Shown here one piece after another: positions 1-7,302 of a DNA stretch of 23,955 nucleotides. Below the pieces are notes generated by a model. That model was given only the letters and a program-made list of their open reading frames with translations, was not told the DNA's origin and made no database searches. Within the stretch, counting starts at the first letter, position 1. Each line of letters starts with the position of its first letter. This DNA is from an uncultured Selenomonadales bacterium (GTDB lineage Bacteria > Bacillota > Negativicutes > Selenomonadales > Selenomonadaceae), in the NCBI GenBank assembly GCA_937901445.1, contig CALDHY010000023.1:1-23955 (forward strand), read 5' to 3'. Both the position numbers and the translations under genes were made by a program.

Positions 1-3
1 TTT

Positions 4-882
4 TCAAGCAAAGAAGAAAGAATAAATGAAGAATGAGGAATAAAGAATGAAAAATAATAAAGGTTTTACACTAGTTGAATTACTAGCAGTTATCGTAATT
101 TTAGCACCTTTTTTTAAAGAATTTAAATCAGAACTGGATTTTCCGTTTAAAATTTTGTTGTTAGTTGCAACAGTAATATGAGATTTAAAATTTCGTGCCG
201 TCTGTACAAAAATTTTTTTAAATTTATTCGTCACTGTTGATTCAATTACCGCAGTTTTTTGAATTTCGGTTAAATTTGAAGGCTCGGCAGTTGGCGTCGA
301 GTAACCGTAGGCTTTATCGAGTTCGATATTTTCAAAAGAAATTTTCAGCGCGTCAAAGTCAATTTCTTTGTTACTTTCAACAACAACCGTAACTTTACCA
401 ATTCCGACGTAACGAATATTTTTAATTCTCAACATACCGGAGGGAAATCTGAAAATTTTATCGCAAAGATAAATTGTAGCGGGAATATTTTTTTGGCTTA
501 AAATATCTTCCAAATCGTCTTGGTCAAATGCAACGTCGTCAACGTGTTCCAAAATTGCCGCGTCATTGGTAAATTTTTTCAAGCGGTCAAGGCGTTCCCT
601 GCGCCAAAAAATTTCTTCAGCCGCGTCAGCAAAATTTTCGTAGTTGACGCCCAAAATTTCACAAAGTTTTTTAGGTGTTTCCCTATTCTGCGCGAGCAAG
701 TTTTTAAGTGCGTCAGCTTCATCTGCGTAAAATCTGTCGCGCAGGAATTTTTCAAGCTTGCCGTCTTCAAGGTAAGCCAAAATTTTTTCCAAGTCAAAAT
801 TGGCGCGCAATTCGTCAACAGTCGTAACTTTAACGCCGTTGTTTAATTCAAGCGGAAATTTTTCTCGCCGCTTGCGCATCAT
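4..882 (-). CDS. NGV-module protein A, C-terminus probably disrupted
   Basis: The 292-residue product has no family I can name. Residues ~14-190 align along their length with the gene at 5685-6665: a shared NGV..T...LRANF segment, then a Gly-x-Leu...DRFY.DEA.AL helix pair, then an (F/L)(D/N)QDDL motif and a TIYLC..IF motif. The C-terminal third is unlike the paralogue. The last ~36 residues are translated from the reverse of a prepilin leader and a heptamer array, giving a Phe-rich hydrophobic tail, so the natural 3' end has probably been lost around base 107-118. The start is the first of two adjacent ATGs, 8 nt after GGAGGT at 891-896. No signal peptide is seen, so a cytoplasmic location is likely. 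It has its own promoter (919-947). Confidence 0.7.
   Translation of the reverse strand: MMRKRREKFPLELNNGVKVTTVDELRANFDLEKILAYLEDGKLEKFLRDRFYADEADALKNLLAQNRETPKKLCEILGVNYENFADAAEEIFWRRERLDRLKKFTNDAAILEHVDDVAFDQDDLEDILSQKNIPATIYLCDKIFRFPSGMLRIKNIRYVGIGKVTVVVESNKEIDFDALKISFENIELDKAYGYSTPTAEPSNLTEIQKTAVIESTVTNKFKKIFVQTARNFKSHITVATNNKILNGKSSSDLNSLKKGAKITITASNSTSVKPLLFFILYSSFFIYSFFFA
20..58 (+). repeat. Degenerate heptamer tandem array
   Basis: A purine-rich run of 7-base units is seen: GAATAAA, an interrupting TGAA, GAATGAG, GAATAAA, GAATGAA and AAATAAT. It resembles two other heptamer arrays in this window (20371-20412 read on the minus strand, and 21332-21366). The last GAATGAA unit supplies the ATG of the prepilin-like ORF at 47. 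On the minus strand the array is translated as the hydrophobic, Phe-rich tail of the gene at 4-882. The origin of the array is unknown. Confidence 0.55.
47..181 (+). pseudogene. Truncated type IV prepilin leader fragment (44 codons)
   Basis: This short ORF reads MKNNKGFTLVELLAVIVILA and then an unrelated tail to a TGA at 179-181. The first 20 residues are a textbook class III (type IV pilin/pseudopilin) signal: a short basic leader, Gly6-Phe7 as the prepilin-peptidase cleavage site, Glu at +5 of the mature protein, and a hydrophobic helix. A normal pilin continues for 100 or more residues, but here the similarity stops around base 106 and the frame continues antisense through the gene at 4-882. 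No good Shine-Dalgarno site precedes the ATG, which lies in a heptamer array. I read it as a pilin 5' fragment joined to an unrelated gene, by rearrangement or by assembly error, rather than a working pilin. The leader identification is strong; the interpretation is not. Confidence 0.5.
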
Positions 883-918
883 ATTTGAACACCTCCAAAT
901 TAAATATCTTGACGTGTA

Positions 919-947
919 ATAATAATCCTGCGTGAATTTTTCTGCAA
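919..947 (-). promoter_or_regulatory. Sigma-A type promoter for NGV protein A
   Basis: On the minus strand, TTGCAG (947-942) and TATTAT (924-919) are separated by exactly 17 nt. The predicted transcript would begin about 30 nt before the ATG at 882 and carry the GGAGGT ribosome site. The promoter fits in the 68-nt gap after the TolA-like gene. Confidence 0.5.
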
Positions 948-950
948 GTT

Positions 951-1826
951 TTAGCCGATTATTTTTTGTTCGCCAATTTTATTTTCCAACTCGCCTAAAT
1001 CCATATTTCCTTTTAGCATTAACACATCGCCTTTATTGATTAAATCGAGTGATTGTTGAGCAGATTGTGGAGTTATAGCATTGTCCGCTAATGCAAACCG
1101 AAATTTTTCACAGCCTTTACGCCGCATTTTTGCCCATTCAGCGAAATTATTTTTTATAGAATTCATTTGACTGCGATACATAGAAGAAATTTCTTGCGGA
1201 ATAGCGGCATTTCTAAAAATCATTTCATCTTCAATCAACCTGTGTTCCAATTCTCTCAAAGTTTGAAAAGCTGTCGGTGCGTCAATATATCCATTAGAAA
1301 AATCAGTCAAAGTATATTGCCAAAGTTGCTCCCAATCATCGTCGACTACAGCAATCCCGCGTTTTATTTCGGCGTCCCATTCCCAAAAAGCTTCACGTTC
1401 AGCAATTATCATTTTCTCACGCCGTCTTTCACGTTCGGCAATTTCTTGAGCGCGTTTTTCTTCAGCTAAACGTTTTTCTTCAGCGGCTTTTTCATCTGCA
1501 ATACGTTTTTCTTCTGCAAGTCGAGCTTCTTCGCGTGCTTTTTGTTCTTCAGCTAAACGTTTTTCTTCAGCGGCTTTTTCTTCTGCAATACGTTTTTCTT
1601 CGGCAAGTCGCGCCGCCTCACGGGCTTCTTGTTCTTTCGGAGTTGATGTTGGCAAAGAATTTAGCATAAAAGCAAATGACAATACTGCTACTACTAAAGA
1701 TATTCCAATTCCCTTTCCAAAATAACTTGTATCTTGTTTTGTTTTTACAGCAAAAACCCATCTGAACAAATAATAAGCCGCGACACACAATGACATTATT
1801 GATAATGCAAATAAATTTAACGCCAT
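951..1826 (-). CDS. TolA-like membrane protein with charged helical stalk
   Basis: The 291-residue protein has two N-terminal hydrophobic segments (about residues 4-25 and 39-58). These are followed by ~80 residues of Glu/Lys/Arg/Ala-rich helix containing a 29-residue repeat (E-A-R-L-A-E-E-K-R-I-A type), and then a C-terminal mostly helical domain with several Trp residues and no motif I recognise. The overall plan (membrane anchor, long charged helix, globular end) resembles TolA or TonB-like linkers, but low-complexity helices of this kind match many unrelated proteins, so no function is assigned. Its ATG directly follows the TAA of nirJ2, and its GGAGG-like ribosome site lies inside the nirJ2 3' end, so it is very probably translated from the same mRNA. 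Confidence 0.75.
   Translation of the reverse strand: MALNLFALSIMSLCVAAYYLFRWVFAVKTKQDTSYFGKGIGISLVVAVLSFAFMLNSLPTSTPKEQEAREAARLAEEKRIAEEKAAEEKRLAEEQKAREEARLAEEKRIADEKAAEEKRLAEEKRAQEIAERERRREKMIIAEREAFWEWDAEIKRGIAVVDDDWEQLWQYTLTDFSNGYIDAPTAFQTLRELEHRLIEDEMIFRNAAIPQEISSMYRSQMNSIKNNFAEWAKMRRKGCEKFRFALADNAITPQSAQQSLDLINKGDVLMLKGNMDLGELENKIGEQKIIG
1461..1634 (-). repeat. 87-bp tandem repeat inside a coding region (2 copies)
   Basis: Two nearly identical 87-bp units (1461-1547 and 1548-1634) encode two 29-residue copies of the charged helix in the TolA-like gene. The period is a multiple of three, so copy-number change would lengthen or shorten the stalk without a frameshift. Confidence 0.65.
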
Positions 1827-2816
1827 TTATTTTCCACCTCCAAAATCACACCACGGTTCGCCCGCCATAAAATCGCCGCCGTTATAAATCGCCGCGCGCG
1901 CCCTGCAACCGCCGCATTTATTTTTGTACCGGCAACCGCCGCAATTCCCGCTGTAATTCAAAGTGCGCAATTTTTTTAGCACGGGGTTATTTTTCCAAAT
2001 TTCATCAAAGGGCGTTTGTCGAACGTCGCCGAGTTCCATATTCAAATAAGCGCAGGGTTGAACTTTGCCGCGCGGACTGATTATACAATAAGATAAACCG
2101 GCAAGACAACCGCGCTTAAATCTTGTAGCAATTCCCAGTTGGTCGGCGATTCTCAAAAATTGCGGCGCACAAGTAGGCTTGAGTTCGATTGAAACTTGTT
2201 GCTGCTTTTTCATTATCCTTGTTAAAACTTCTTCATATTCAGCCGCCCTTAAAGATTCTTCTTCGATTGTTGCCGCTCTGCCCGTCGGTACTAAAAAGAA
2301 AAAGTGGTGTGCTTTTGCTCCAATTTCAACCGCAAAATCTGTTATCGCCTCAAGTTCGTGTTGGTTCCAATCCATTACCGTTGTATGAATTTGAAACGGC
2401 AGTCCGACTGCGCGACAATTTTTCATACCGGCAACCGCGCCGCTCCATGCATTTTTGAACGAACGAAATTTATCGTGTTTTTCGGCGTCCATTGAATCAA
2501 GCGAAATTCCCATTCCTTTTGCACCGGCGGCTTTTAAATCCTGCGCCATTTGCAAAGTTATCAAAGTGCCGTTTGTACCGAAAACCGGAATTAATTTTAA
2601 GCTTGCCGCGTGCTTTACCAATTCCAAAATGTCAGAGCGCATTAAAGGCTCTCCGCCGCTGAAAATCATAATCTTAAAACCTGCGCGAGCAATTTGGTTT
2701 AAAAGTTCCTTAGCCTCTGCGGTAGAAAGTTCTTCTTCAGCCTTGCAGCCAGCGTCCCTGTAGCAGTGTGCACAATACATGTTACAGGCGTTGGTAGTAT
2801 TCCATGAAACAATCAC
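1827..2816 (-). CDS. nirJ2: Radical SAM/SPASM protein NirJ2 (AhbD-like heme synthesis)
   Basis: This is a radical SAM enzyme of the NirJ2 family, related to AhbD, which decarboxylates Fe-coproporphyrin III to heme in the siroheme-dependent pathway, and to NirJ of heme d1 synthesis. The radical SAM cluster motif C11-x3-C15-x2-C18 sits in the opening SWNTTNACNMYC stretch, with the SAM-contact FSGGEPLMR motif downstream. A Cys-rich SPASM end (C292, C295, C301, C304, C323, plus earlier Cys) would bind auxiliary Fe-S cluster(s). I prefer the GTG start at 2816 because AGAGG lies 10 nt upstream and family members, as I recall them, begin at the SWNTTN region. An ATG at 2855 is in frame but has a poor ribosome site. 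The gene is in an operon with nirJ1, separated by two unrelated genes. The exact substrate in Negativicutes is inferred. Confidence 0.85.
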   Translation of the reverse strand: MIVSWNTTNACNMYCAHCYRDAGCKAEEELSTAEAKELLNQIARAGFKIMIFSGGEPLMRSDILELVKHAASLKLIPVFGTNGTLITLQMAQDLKAAGAKGMGISLDSMDAEKHDKFRSFKNAWSGAVAGMKNCRAVGLPFQIHTTVMDWNQHELEAITDFAVEIGAKAHHFFFLVPTGRAATIEEESLRAAEYEEVLTRIMKKQQQVSIELKPTCAPQFLRIADQLGIATRFKRGCLAGLSYCIISPRGKVQPCAYLNMELGDVRQTPFDEIWKNNPVLKKLRTLNYSGNCGGCRYKNKCGGCRARAAIYNGGDFMAGEPWCDFGGGK

Positions 2817-2876
2817 AAAAAAATTTCCTCTCCAAATAAAAAATTTCCGTGACATTTTATCACAGAAGCCTTTTTA

Positions 2877-2901
2877 TTGACAGAAAAATTTTACCTGTCA
2901 A
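2877..2901. repeat. Inverted repeat at glycosyltransferase-nirJ2 junction
   Basis: TTGACAG (2877-2883) and CTGTCAA (2895-2901) form a perfect 7-bp inverted repeat with an 11-nt loop that overlaps the stop codon of the upstream gene in a 74-nt gap. On the minus strand it is followed by TAAAAA rather than a T-run, so it is a poor terminator. It could be an mRNA processing or stabilising hairpin, or an operator. Confidence 0.35.
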
Positions 2902-3781
2902 GGTGAGTTACAAGAATAATTTCATTGTCAGACTTATTTGATTGAATGTAAAAATACATTTGTTTGCTACAAATCAGAAGACGCGCTCCAACAACTTTAT
3001 CTAATGAAAAATTTTCAGGCAAAACCTTTGTCTCACTAAAAGGCGCAAAGGACGCGATCCAATCCGGCATTATGTATTCTTTAAAATTTTCATAGAGTAA
3101 AAGATAATAGGCGTACAGCAGATAATCAAAATCCTCCCACACAAATTTATTAAAATCTTGTAAGACGTTTACCCCTAAAATATTAAAAAAATTTCTAACG
3201 GTATCACATTTGTAAATGCAAGGCTGATTCAACCAAGAGTACAGCCTCAAATCAATTTTATTGCTTTTGGGATGATTTTTAAAGTGTGAAAAACTCTGCC
3301 CAACAATTTTTGGATAACGCGAACAATAACAGGATATGATAATTTTTTCTTCCCAAAATCTATTGCAGATAAACTCCAAATCAACCGTTCTGACGAAAGT
3401 AAAATCTGCATCCAGCATTATGATATAGTCATAGCCCATTTTCGACAATTCACTGACGGCGTATAATTTTTTTCGATTAATAGCGTCTCTGGTCGAAGTG
3501 TCTATCTCATTCGGCATAATCAAAAATTTTTCAAAAAATCTTGACATCATGGTAAATTGAACGGCTTCCTGCATATTGCTGAATACAATCCAAAAATCTG
3601 CCGACAAATTTAAATTATGTCTGTAAAAATGTTCTATGCAATTTTTCAAGAAAGCAAATTTAGGAGGATGAACTGGGCAACATACGGCTACATGCCGCCC
3701 CCCTCCCCGCCTATCAATCGTAGAAATAGCGTTACAAAGCCATTCAGTATCGTCAATGGTTGCAGTAATATTAAGTTTCAA
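2891..3781 (-). CDS. Putative glycosyltransferase-like protein (DxD motif)
   Basis: The 296-residue product shows a GT-A-like pattern: an early beta-strand followed by CCPVHPP, a KKLYAVSELSKMGYDY helix, and then IIMLDADF with a D124-x-D126 motif that in many nucleotide-sugar transferases binds the metal. Trp/Tyr/Phe-rich segments follow. I do not recognise a specific family, and the glycosyltransferase call rests on the DxD context only. The start is placed at TTG 3781, which follows AAGGAG by 10 nt and lies 20 nt past the upstream stop. An ATG at 3832 would overlap the upstream gene by 31 nt and has no ribosome site. Its codon choice seems less rich in GCG/GCC than neighbouring genes, which hints at later acquisition into the nirJ operon. 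Confidence 0.55.
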   Translation of the reverse strand: MKLNITATIDDTEWLCNAISTIDRRGGGRHVAVCCPVHPPKFAFLKNCIEHFYRHNLNLSADFWIVFSNMQEAVQFTMMSRFFEKFLIMPNEIDTSTRDAINRKKLYAVSELSKMGYDYIIMLDADFTFVRTVDLEFICNRFWEEKIIISCYCSRYPKIVGQSFSHFKNHPKSNKIDLRLYSWLNQPCIYKCDTVRNFFNILGVNVLQDFNKFVWEDFDYLLYAYYLLLYENFKEYIMPDWIASFAPFSETKVLPENFSLDKVVGARLLICSKQMYFYIQSNKSDNEIILVTHLDR

Positions 3782-3801
3782 AATAAACCAACTCCTTAAA
3801 A

Positions 3802-4395
3802 TTATTTCGACTGATTTAATTTTTCCAGCCAATTATCTAAAAAATTCATCTGTTCCGGCGTATGAAACCAATGCTCACCGCCCTGCATTATTGTTAAAGA
3901 CGCTCCAATTTTTGCGGCAAAATTTTTCATTGTTTCAAGCGAAGTTAAAAAATCTTTGTCGCCATATAAAATATTTGTCGAAACTTTCCAGTTAATTGGA
4001 TTTTCCCGCACGTAGCAAAGACGTTTCCACGATAAAATTTCGCCGGATTCTGTAACAATTTCTTTTGCGTCGCGCAGATTTTTTTCAGTAACATTTGCGC
4101 GCGTCATCATTTCCAAAATTAATTTTTCCATATCGACAACCGGCGAAATAAAAAAAGCCGCGTCAACATTTTTTTCTGAAAGTGCGTGCATTGCGTAAAA
4201 CGCGCCTATGCTGTTTGCAATGATTATAACTTTGTCGCGCAGGTTAAAAAAATTTTGAAATTCTGTTACAGCGTCAAAAATATTTTCAGCTTTATAATCA
4301 AATCCAATTACTTCATCGCTCGGAAAAAATTTTTTGTAATGTTCAGATTCTGCCGCGCTGCCGTCTTTGCCGTGAATGTAGATAATTTGTTTCAT
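3802..4395 (-). CDS. Alpha/beta hydrolase, small cytoplasmic
   Basis: The 197-residue protein has the compact alpha/beta-hydrolase plan. There is an oxyanion-type IHGKDGS segment after the first strand, a nucleophile elbow NSIGAF with Ser62 (the usual GxSxG is here A-N-S-I-G), an acid in the LYGDKD segment (Asp146 or Asp148), and the catalytic His175 in GGEHWFH. It is a single-domain enzyme of the size of RBBP9/YdeN-like or small esterase hydrolases, with no signal peptide. The substrate is unknown. Its ATG overlaps the nirJ1 stop by one base (TAATG), so translation is coupled to nirJ1. A role in tetrapyrrole ester chemistry is conceivable from context alone. Confidence 0.8.
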   Translation of the reverse strand: MKQIIYIHGKDGSAAESEHYKKFFPSDEVIGFDYKAENIFDAVTEFQNFFNLRDKVIIIANSIGAFYAMHALSEKNVDAAFFISPVVDMEKLILEMMTRANVTEKNLRDAKEIVTESGEILSWKRLCYVRENPINWKVSTNILYGDKDFLTSLETMKNFAAKIGASLTIMQGGEHWFHTPEQMNFLDNWLEKLNQSK

Positions 4396-5567
4396 TAAAA
4401 AATTTCCTCATCAGTCAAGTAACAAGCAGGGTCGGACTCCCAAAAATCGCCGGTTTTAGCTTCTGCGCGAGTACGAAAATTGCCGTTGCAGTTGTCAAGG
4501 AATTTGCACTTTGCACAACGCCCGGTTAAAAGCGGCTTGCGATTTTTTAAACCCGCCATAATTTCATTTGTAGTATCAGTCCAAATATCGCCGAATTTTC
4601 TTTCACGAACATTGCCAAAAGTATAATGTTGAGTAAATTGGTCGGGATGAACATAACCGGCAGGATCCACTTCGCCAAATGCAATTCCGGAACGGTTGCC
4701 GCCGTTCATTGAAATAAATTTTTGAACCTGCGCGGCAGTTTCTAAATTGCCCTCGTACAAATTTTTTAAATACATATAAACGCCGTCGCAATGATTATCA
4801 ACAGTCAAAATTTCTTTCTCAAGCCCGCGCCTTTCAAAATCTTTCGTGCGCTCAATAATTTTATCCATTGCCGCGCGGGATTCAGCAGGCGTTAAATCTT
4901 CGTCAATCATTTTACTGCCGCGCCCGCTGTACACCAAATGATAAAAGCAAACGCGGTTAATTTTTTCCGTCTCTATAAAATCAAAAATTTTGTCCAATTC
5001 CTCGAAATTGTGTCGATTAATCGTAAATCTTAAACCGACGCGCTGTCCGACTGCCACGCAATTTTCAATTCCTGCCATTGCCTTTTGATACGCGCCCGCT
5101 ACGCCTCTAAATTTATCATTGACATCTTGCAAGCCGTCTAAAGAAATTCCAACGTAGCCGACGCCGATATTTTTAATTTTTTCGGCAACTGCCCGCGTTA
5201 TCAAAGTGCCGTTTGTCGAAAGAGTCGGGCGAACATTTTTATTTGCGGCGTATTCTGCCAATTCAAAAAAATCTGCGCGCATTAAAGGTTCACCGCCGGA
5301 AAATAAAAGTACGGGAACTTTAAATTCTGCCAAATCGTCAATAAATTTTTTCGCCTCGACTGTTGAAAGTTCATCTGTATACCTGCGCGAATCAGAATCC
5401 ATATAGCAGTGGCGGCAACGTAAATTACAAGTGCGCGTTGAGTTCCAAACTACAACGGGACCGACGCCTTCAGCTGCGCCGCTCGTCATTTTGTGCGCCG
5501 TCTTAGTATATCTCAAACTGTCACCAAAATAATTTCTTGCAAATAAAAGTTTTGTAACGCTAATCAT
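4395..5567 (-). CDS. nirJ1: Radical SAM/SPASM protein NirJ1 (AhbC-like heme synthesis)
   Basis: This 390-residue radical SAM enzyme is of the NirJ1 family, related to AhbC, which removes the acetate side chains of 12,18-didecarboxysiroheme to give Fe-coproporphyrin III, and to heme d1-forming NirJ. The cluster motif is C47-x3-C51-x2-C54 within TRTCNLRCRHCY. FSGGEPLMR follows, and a SPASM-type end carries C351, C354, C360 and C382. The opening ISVTKLLF...YFGDSLRY and GVGPVVVWN segments are typical of NirJ1 proteins. The ATG at 5567 has TGAGG 8 nt upstream; the preceding TTG is less likely. It is the first gene of the nirJ1-hydrolase-GT-nirJ2 operon. No hemA/B/C/D or siroheme genes are in the window. 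Confidence 0.9.
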   Translation of the reverse strand: MISVTKLLFARNYFGDSLRYTKTAHKMTSGAAEGVGPVVVWNSTRTCNLRCRHCYMDSDSRRYTDELSTVEAKKFIDDLAEFKVPVLLFSGGEPLMRADFFELAEYAANKNVRPTLSTNGTLITRAVAEKIKNIGVGYVGISLDGLQDVNDKFRGVAGAYQKAMAGIENCVAVGQRVGLRFTINRHNFEELDKIFDFIETEKINRVCFYHLVYSGRGSKMIDEDLTPAESRAAMDKIIERTKDFERRGLEKEILTVDNHCDGVYMYLKNLYEGNLETAAQVQKFISMNGGNRSGIAFGEVDPAGYVHPDQFTQHYTFGNVRERKFGDIWTDTTNEIMAGLKNRKPLLTGRCAKCKFLDNCNGNFRTRAEAKTGDFWESDPACYLTDEEIF

Positions 5568-5635
5568 CAATTAAACCTCAATCAAAAATAAATTTCCAAA
5601 ATTAATTAGCGATTTTTGAAATTTTTCCTGCAAAC

Positions 5636-5667
5636 AAAAAATCCCCGCGCCGGTTTAACGCAGGGAT
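5636..5667 (-). terminator. Rho-independent terminator after NGV protein B
   Basis: On the minus strand a 9-bp stem (ATCCCTGCG with CGCGGGGAT, 5667-5659 and 5649-5641) is followed by a T-run (5640-5636). It lies 17 nt past the stop at 5685 and separates the azl-side operon from the nirJ operon. Confidence 0.85.
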
Positions 5668-5684
5668 TGTACAAAAACTGCAGA

Positions 5685-6665
5685 TTAAAAATTTTTTACA
5701 ACGTCAAGAAATTTTTTTACTTTTTGGTTTAAATCTTCATTGTTGTTAAGAAGGCAAGGTTGATGACGAAAATAACTATAATTTTTTAGACTTTGTACAT
5801 GAAAAATTTCAAGATAATATGCAGCACGAACACCCGTTATTTCATTGTACTTAAAAATATTCCCGCCGGACGCGCCGCCCGTACAAAAAGCATCAGTGGT
5901 AAATGCAAAGCCGTCAGAAATATCTTCAGTGATATACAGAAAAACAACTTGCGATTCTTTGTACTTGCCGTGACAGCACATACCAACGGCAATACTTTTT
6001 TCAGCCGCGCTAAGTTTATCGTAGCTTGAAACGACTTTAAACGCTTTGTCAACAATTAACCATTCGCCATTTGTACCAAAAATTTTGGCGGCAAGTGCTT
6101 TCATTGCATCAAGCGGCTTTTCTTTCTGCCACGCCAATTTACAATTTTCAAAGACAATATTTTTTTCAGCAATTTCTTCATCTGAATCAGCTTTAATTTT
6201 AATTTTGGGCGTTGACAGTACGCCGATATATTTTCTGTCAGTCATACGAATTGGCACGTTAAAAATTTCGCCGCAAAGATAAATTGTCTTGTAGTCCATG
6301 TGCAACAAATTTGCAAGATCGTCTTGATTGAGCGCGGTACTTGCAACGTTGGCAATAATATTTTCGTTGTCGGTTTTTGCGGCAAGATACGCCCGTTTTT
6401 CTTTGATACGTTGCGCAAATTCTAAATCGTCGTCACATTCAACATTCAACGCGGCGCAAAGTTTCGCAGTCAAATTTTTATCGTCAACAGAAATATTTTC
6501 AAGAGCCTCTGCTTCATCGTCGTAAAATCTGTCTGCAAGCCATTCGACAAGTTCGCCGCTTTTAAAATATTCAACAGCTTTTCCAAGTTCAAAATTTGCG
6601 CGTAAATCTTCAAGCGTCCGAATTGCAACGCCATTCATTAAAAGCGCAAATGTTTTTTTCGCCAC
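5685..6665 (-). CDS. NGV-module protein B
   Basis: The 326-residue product is a full-length paralogue of the protein at 4-882, sharing its first ~190 residues: the NGV...LRANF segment, the DRFYDDEAEALEN helix, LNQDDL and TIYLC..IF. The following ~135 residues are different. They contain alternating strand-like stretches around FLYITEDISDGFAFTTDAF and IFKYNEITGV that look like a bacterial PH-like or other small beta-barrel domain, which I infer from pattern only. There is no signal peptide or membrane segment. The start is GTG 6665, with GAGGAGGT 7 nt upstream. It lies 24 nt after the TetR gene and is followed by a strong terminator, so it is the last gene of the azlC operon. The family is not recognised. 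Confidence 0.75.
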   Translation of the reverse strand: MAKKTFALLMNGVAIRTLEDLRANFELGKAVEYFKSGELVEWLADRFYDDEAEALENISVDDKNLTAKLCAALNVECDDDLEFAQRIKEKRAYLAAKTDNENIIANVASTALNQDDLANLLHMDYKTIYLCGEIFNVPIRMTDRKYIGVLSTPKIKIKADSDEEIAEKNIVFENCKLAWQKEKPLDAMKALAAKIFGTNGEWLIVDKAFKVVSSYDKLSAAEKSIAVGMCCHGKYKESQVVFLYITEDISDGFAFTTDAFCTGGASGGNIFKYNEITGVRAAYYLEIFHVQSLKNYSYFRHQPCLLNNNEDLNQKVKKFLDVVKNF

Positions 6666-6689
6666 AAAAATTACCTCCTCAAAAATTTT

Positions 6690-7268
6690 TTATATTGTAA
6701 TTCCTGCGATTAGGATTTTCAATTTCAGGCGGATATTTTCAGTGAATGGAATTTGCAACTTGCTGAACGCCGCCGCTTGATAGATTGAGTGAAACATTTC
6801 AGAAATTAAGTCAACCGAAATATCCTTGCGAATTTCGCCGCGTTCCTGCCCGCGCAAAATGATTTCTTCAAAAATTTTTTTAAAATCCGGCGATAAATTT
6901 TTTGGCAAAAGTTCCGGCTTGTCCGAATGTTTAACCGTGCTTGCAAGCATTGGCAAAATAAATCTGTTTTCGTCAACCAGTCGCGCAGTTGTCATAGCGC
7001 AGAATTCCAAAAGTTCAAGCGATGAAGAATTTCTTTGAGCTTTAACGCTGTCTTCAACCTGCTTAAAAAGTTCACGCACAATAGCCATCAGCACTTCTTC
7101 TTTTGAGTTGAAATAATTGTAGAAAGTGCCGACGCCCAATTTTGATTCTTGCATAATGTCAGAAATTGAAGTATTTGCAAAGCCGCTCTTTTTAAATTCG
7201 GTTATTGCCGCGTTCAAAATTTTTTGGCGATTTTCCAATTTATTCTGCTCTCTTTTTTTGATAATCAC
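6690..7268 (-). CDS. TetR/AcrR-family transcriptional regulator
   Basis: The 192-residue protein has the standard TetR layout. An N-terminal helix (NRQKILNAAITEFKKSGF) leads into a helix-turn-helix at about residues 33-52 (TSISDIMQESKLGVGTFYNYF) and then KEEVL. The C-terminal ligand/dimer domain is all-helical and variable, so the inducer cannot be predicted. The start is GTG 7268, after AAAGGAG with a 9-nt gap. It sits between the PAP2 gene (34-nt gap) and NGV protein B (24-nt gap) on the same strand, so it may regulate its own operon. No obvious operator palindrome was found. Confidence 0.9.
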   Translation of the reverse strand: MIIKKREQNKLENRQKILNAAITEFKKSGFANTSISDIMQESKLGVGTFYNYFNSKEEVLMAIVRELFKQVEDSVKAQRNSSSLELLEFCAMTTARLVDENRFILPMLASTVKHSDKPELLPKNLSPDFKKIFEEIILRGQERGEIRKDISVDLISEMFHSIYQAAAFSKLQIPFTENIRLKLKILIAGITI

Positions 7269-7302
7269 GGTTAAACACTCCTTTCTTTGTATTGAAAAAA
7301 TT

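Noticed and set aside
2817..2855. ATG 2855 as the nirJ2 start
   Set aside because: It has a weak ribosome site (AAAAGG 13 nt away) and adds 13 residues not expected in NirJ2; GTG 2816 has a better site and context.
5207..5406. Plus-strand ORFs antisense to nirJ1, gyrB, PTS and lipase genes
   Set aside because: They lie fully inside well-supported genes on the other strand or frame, with no ribosome site and no recognisable domain.
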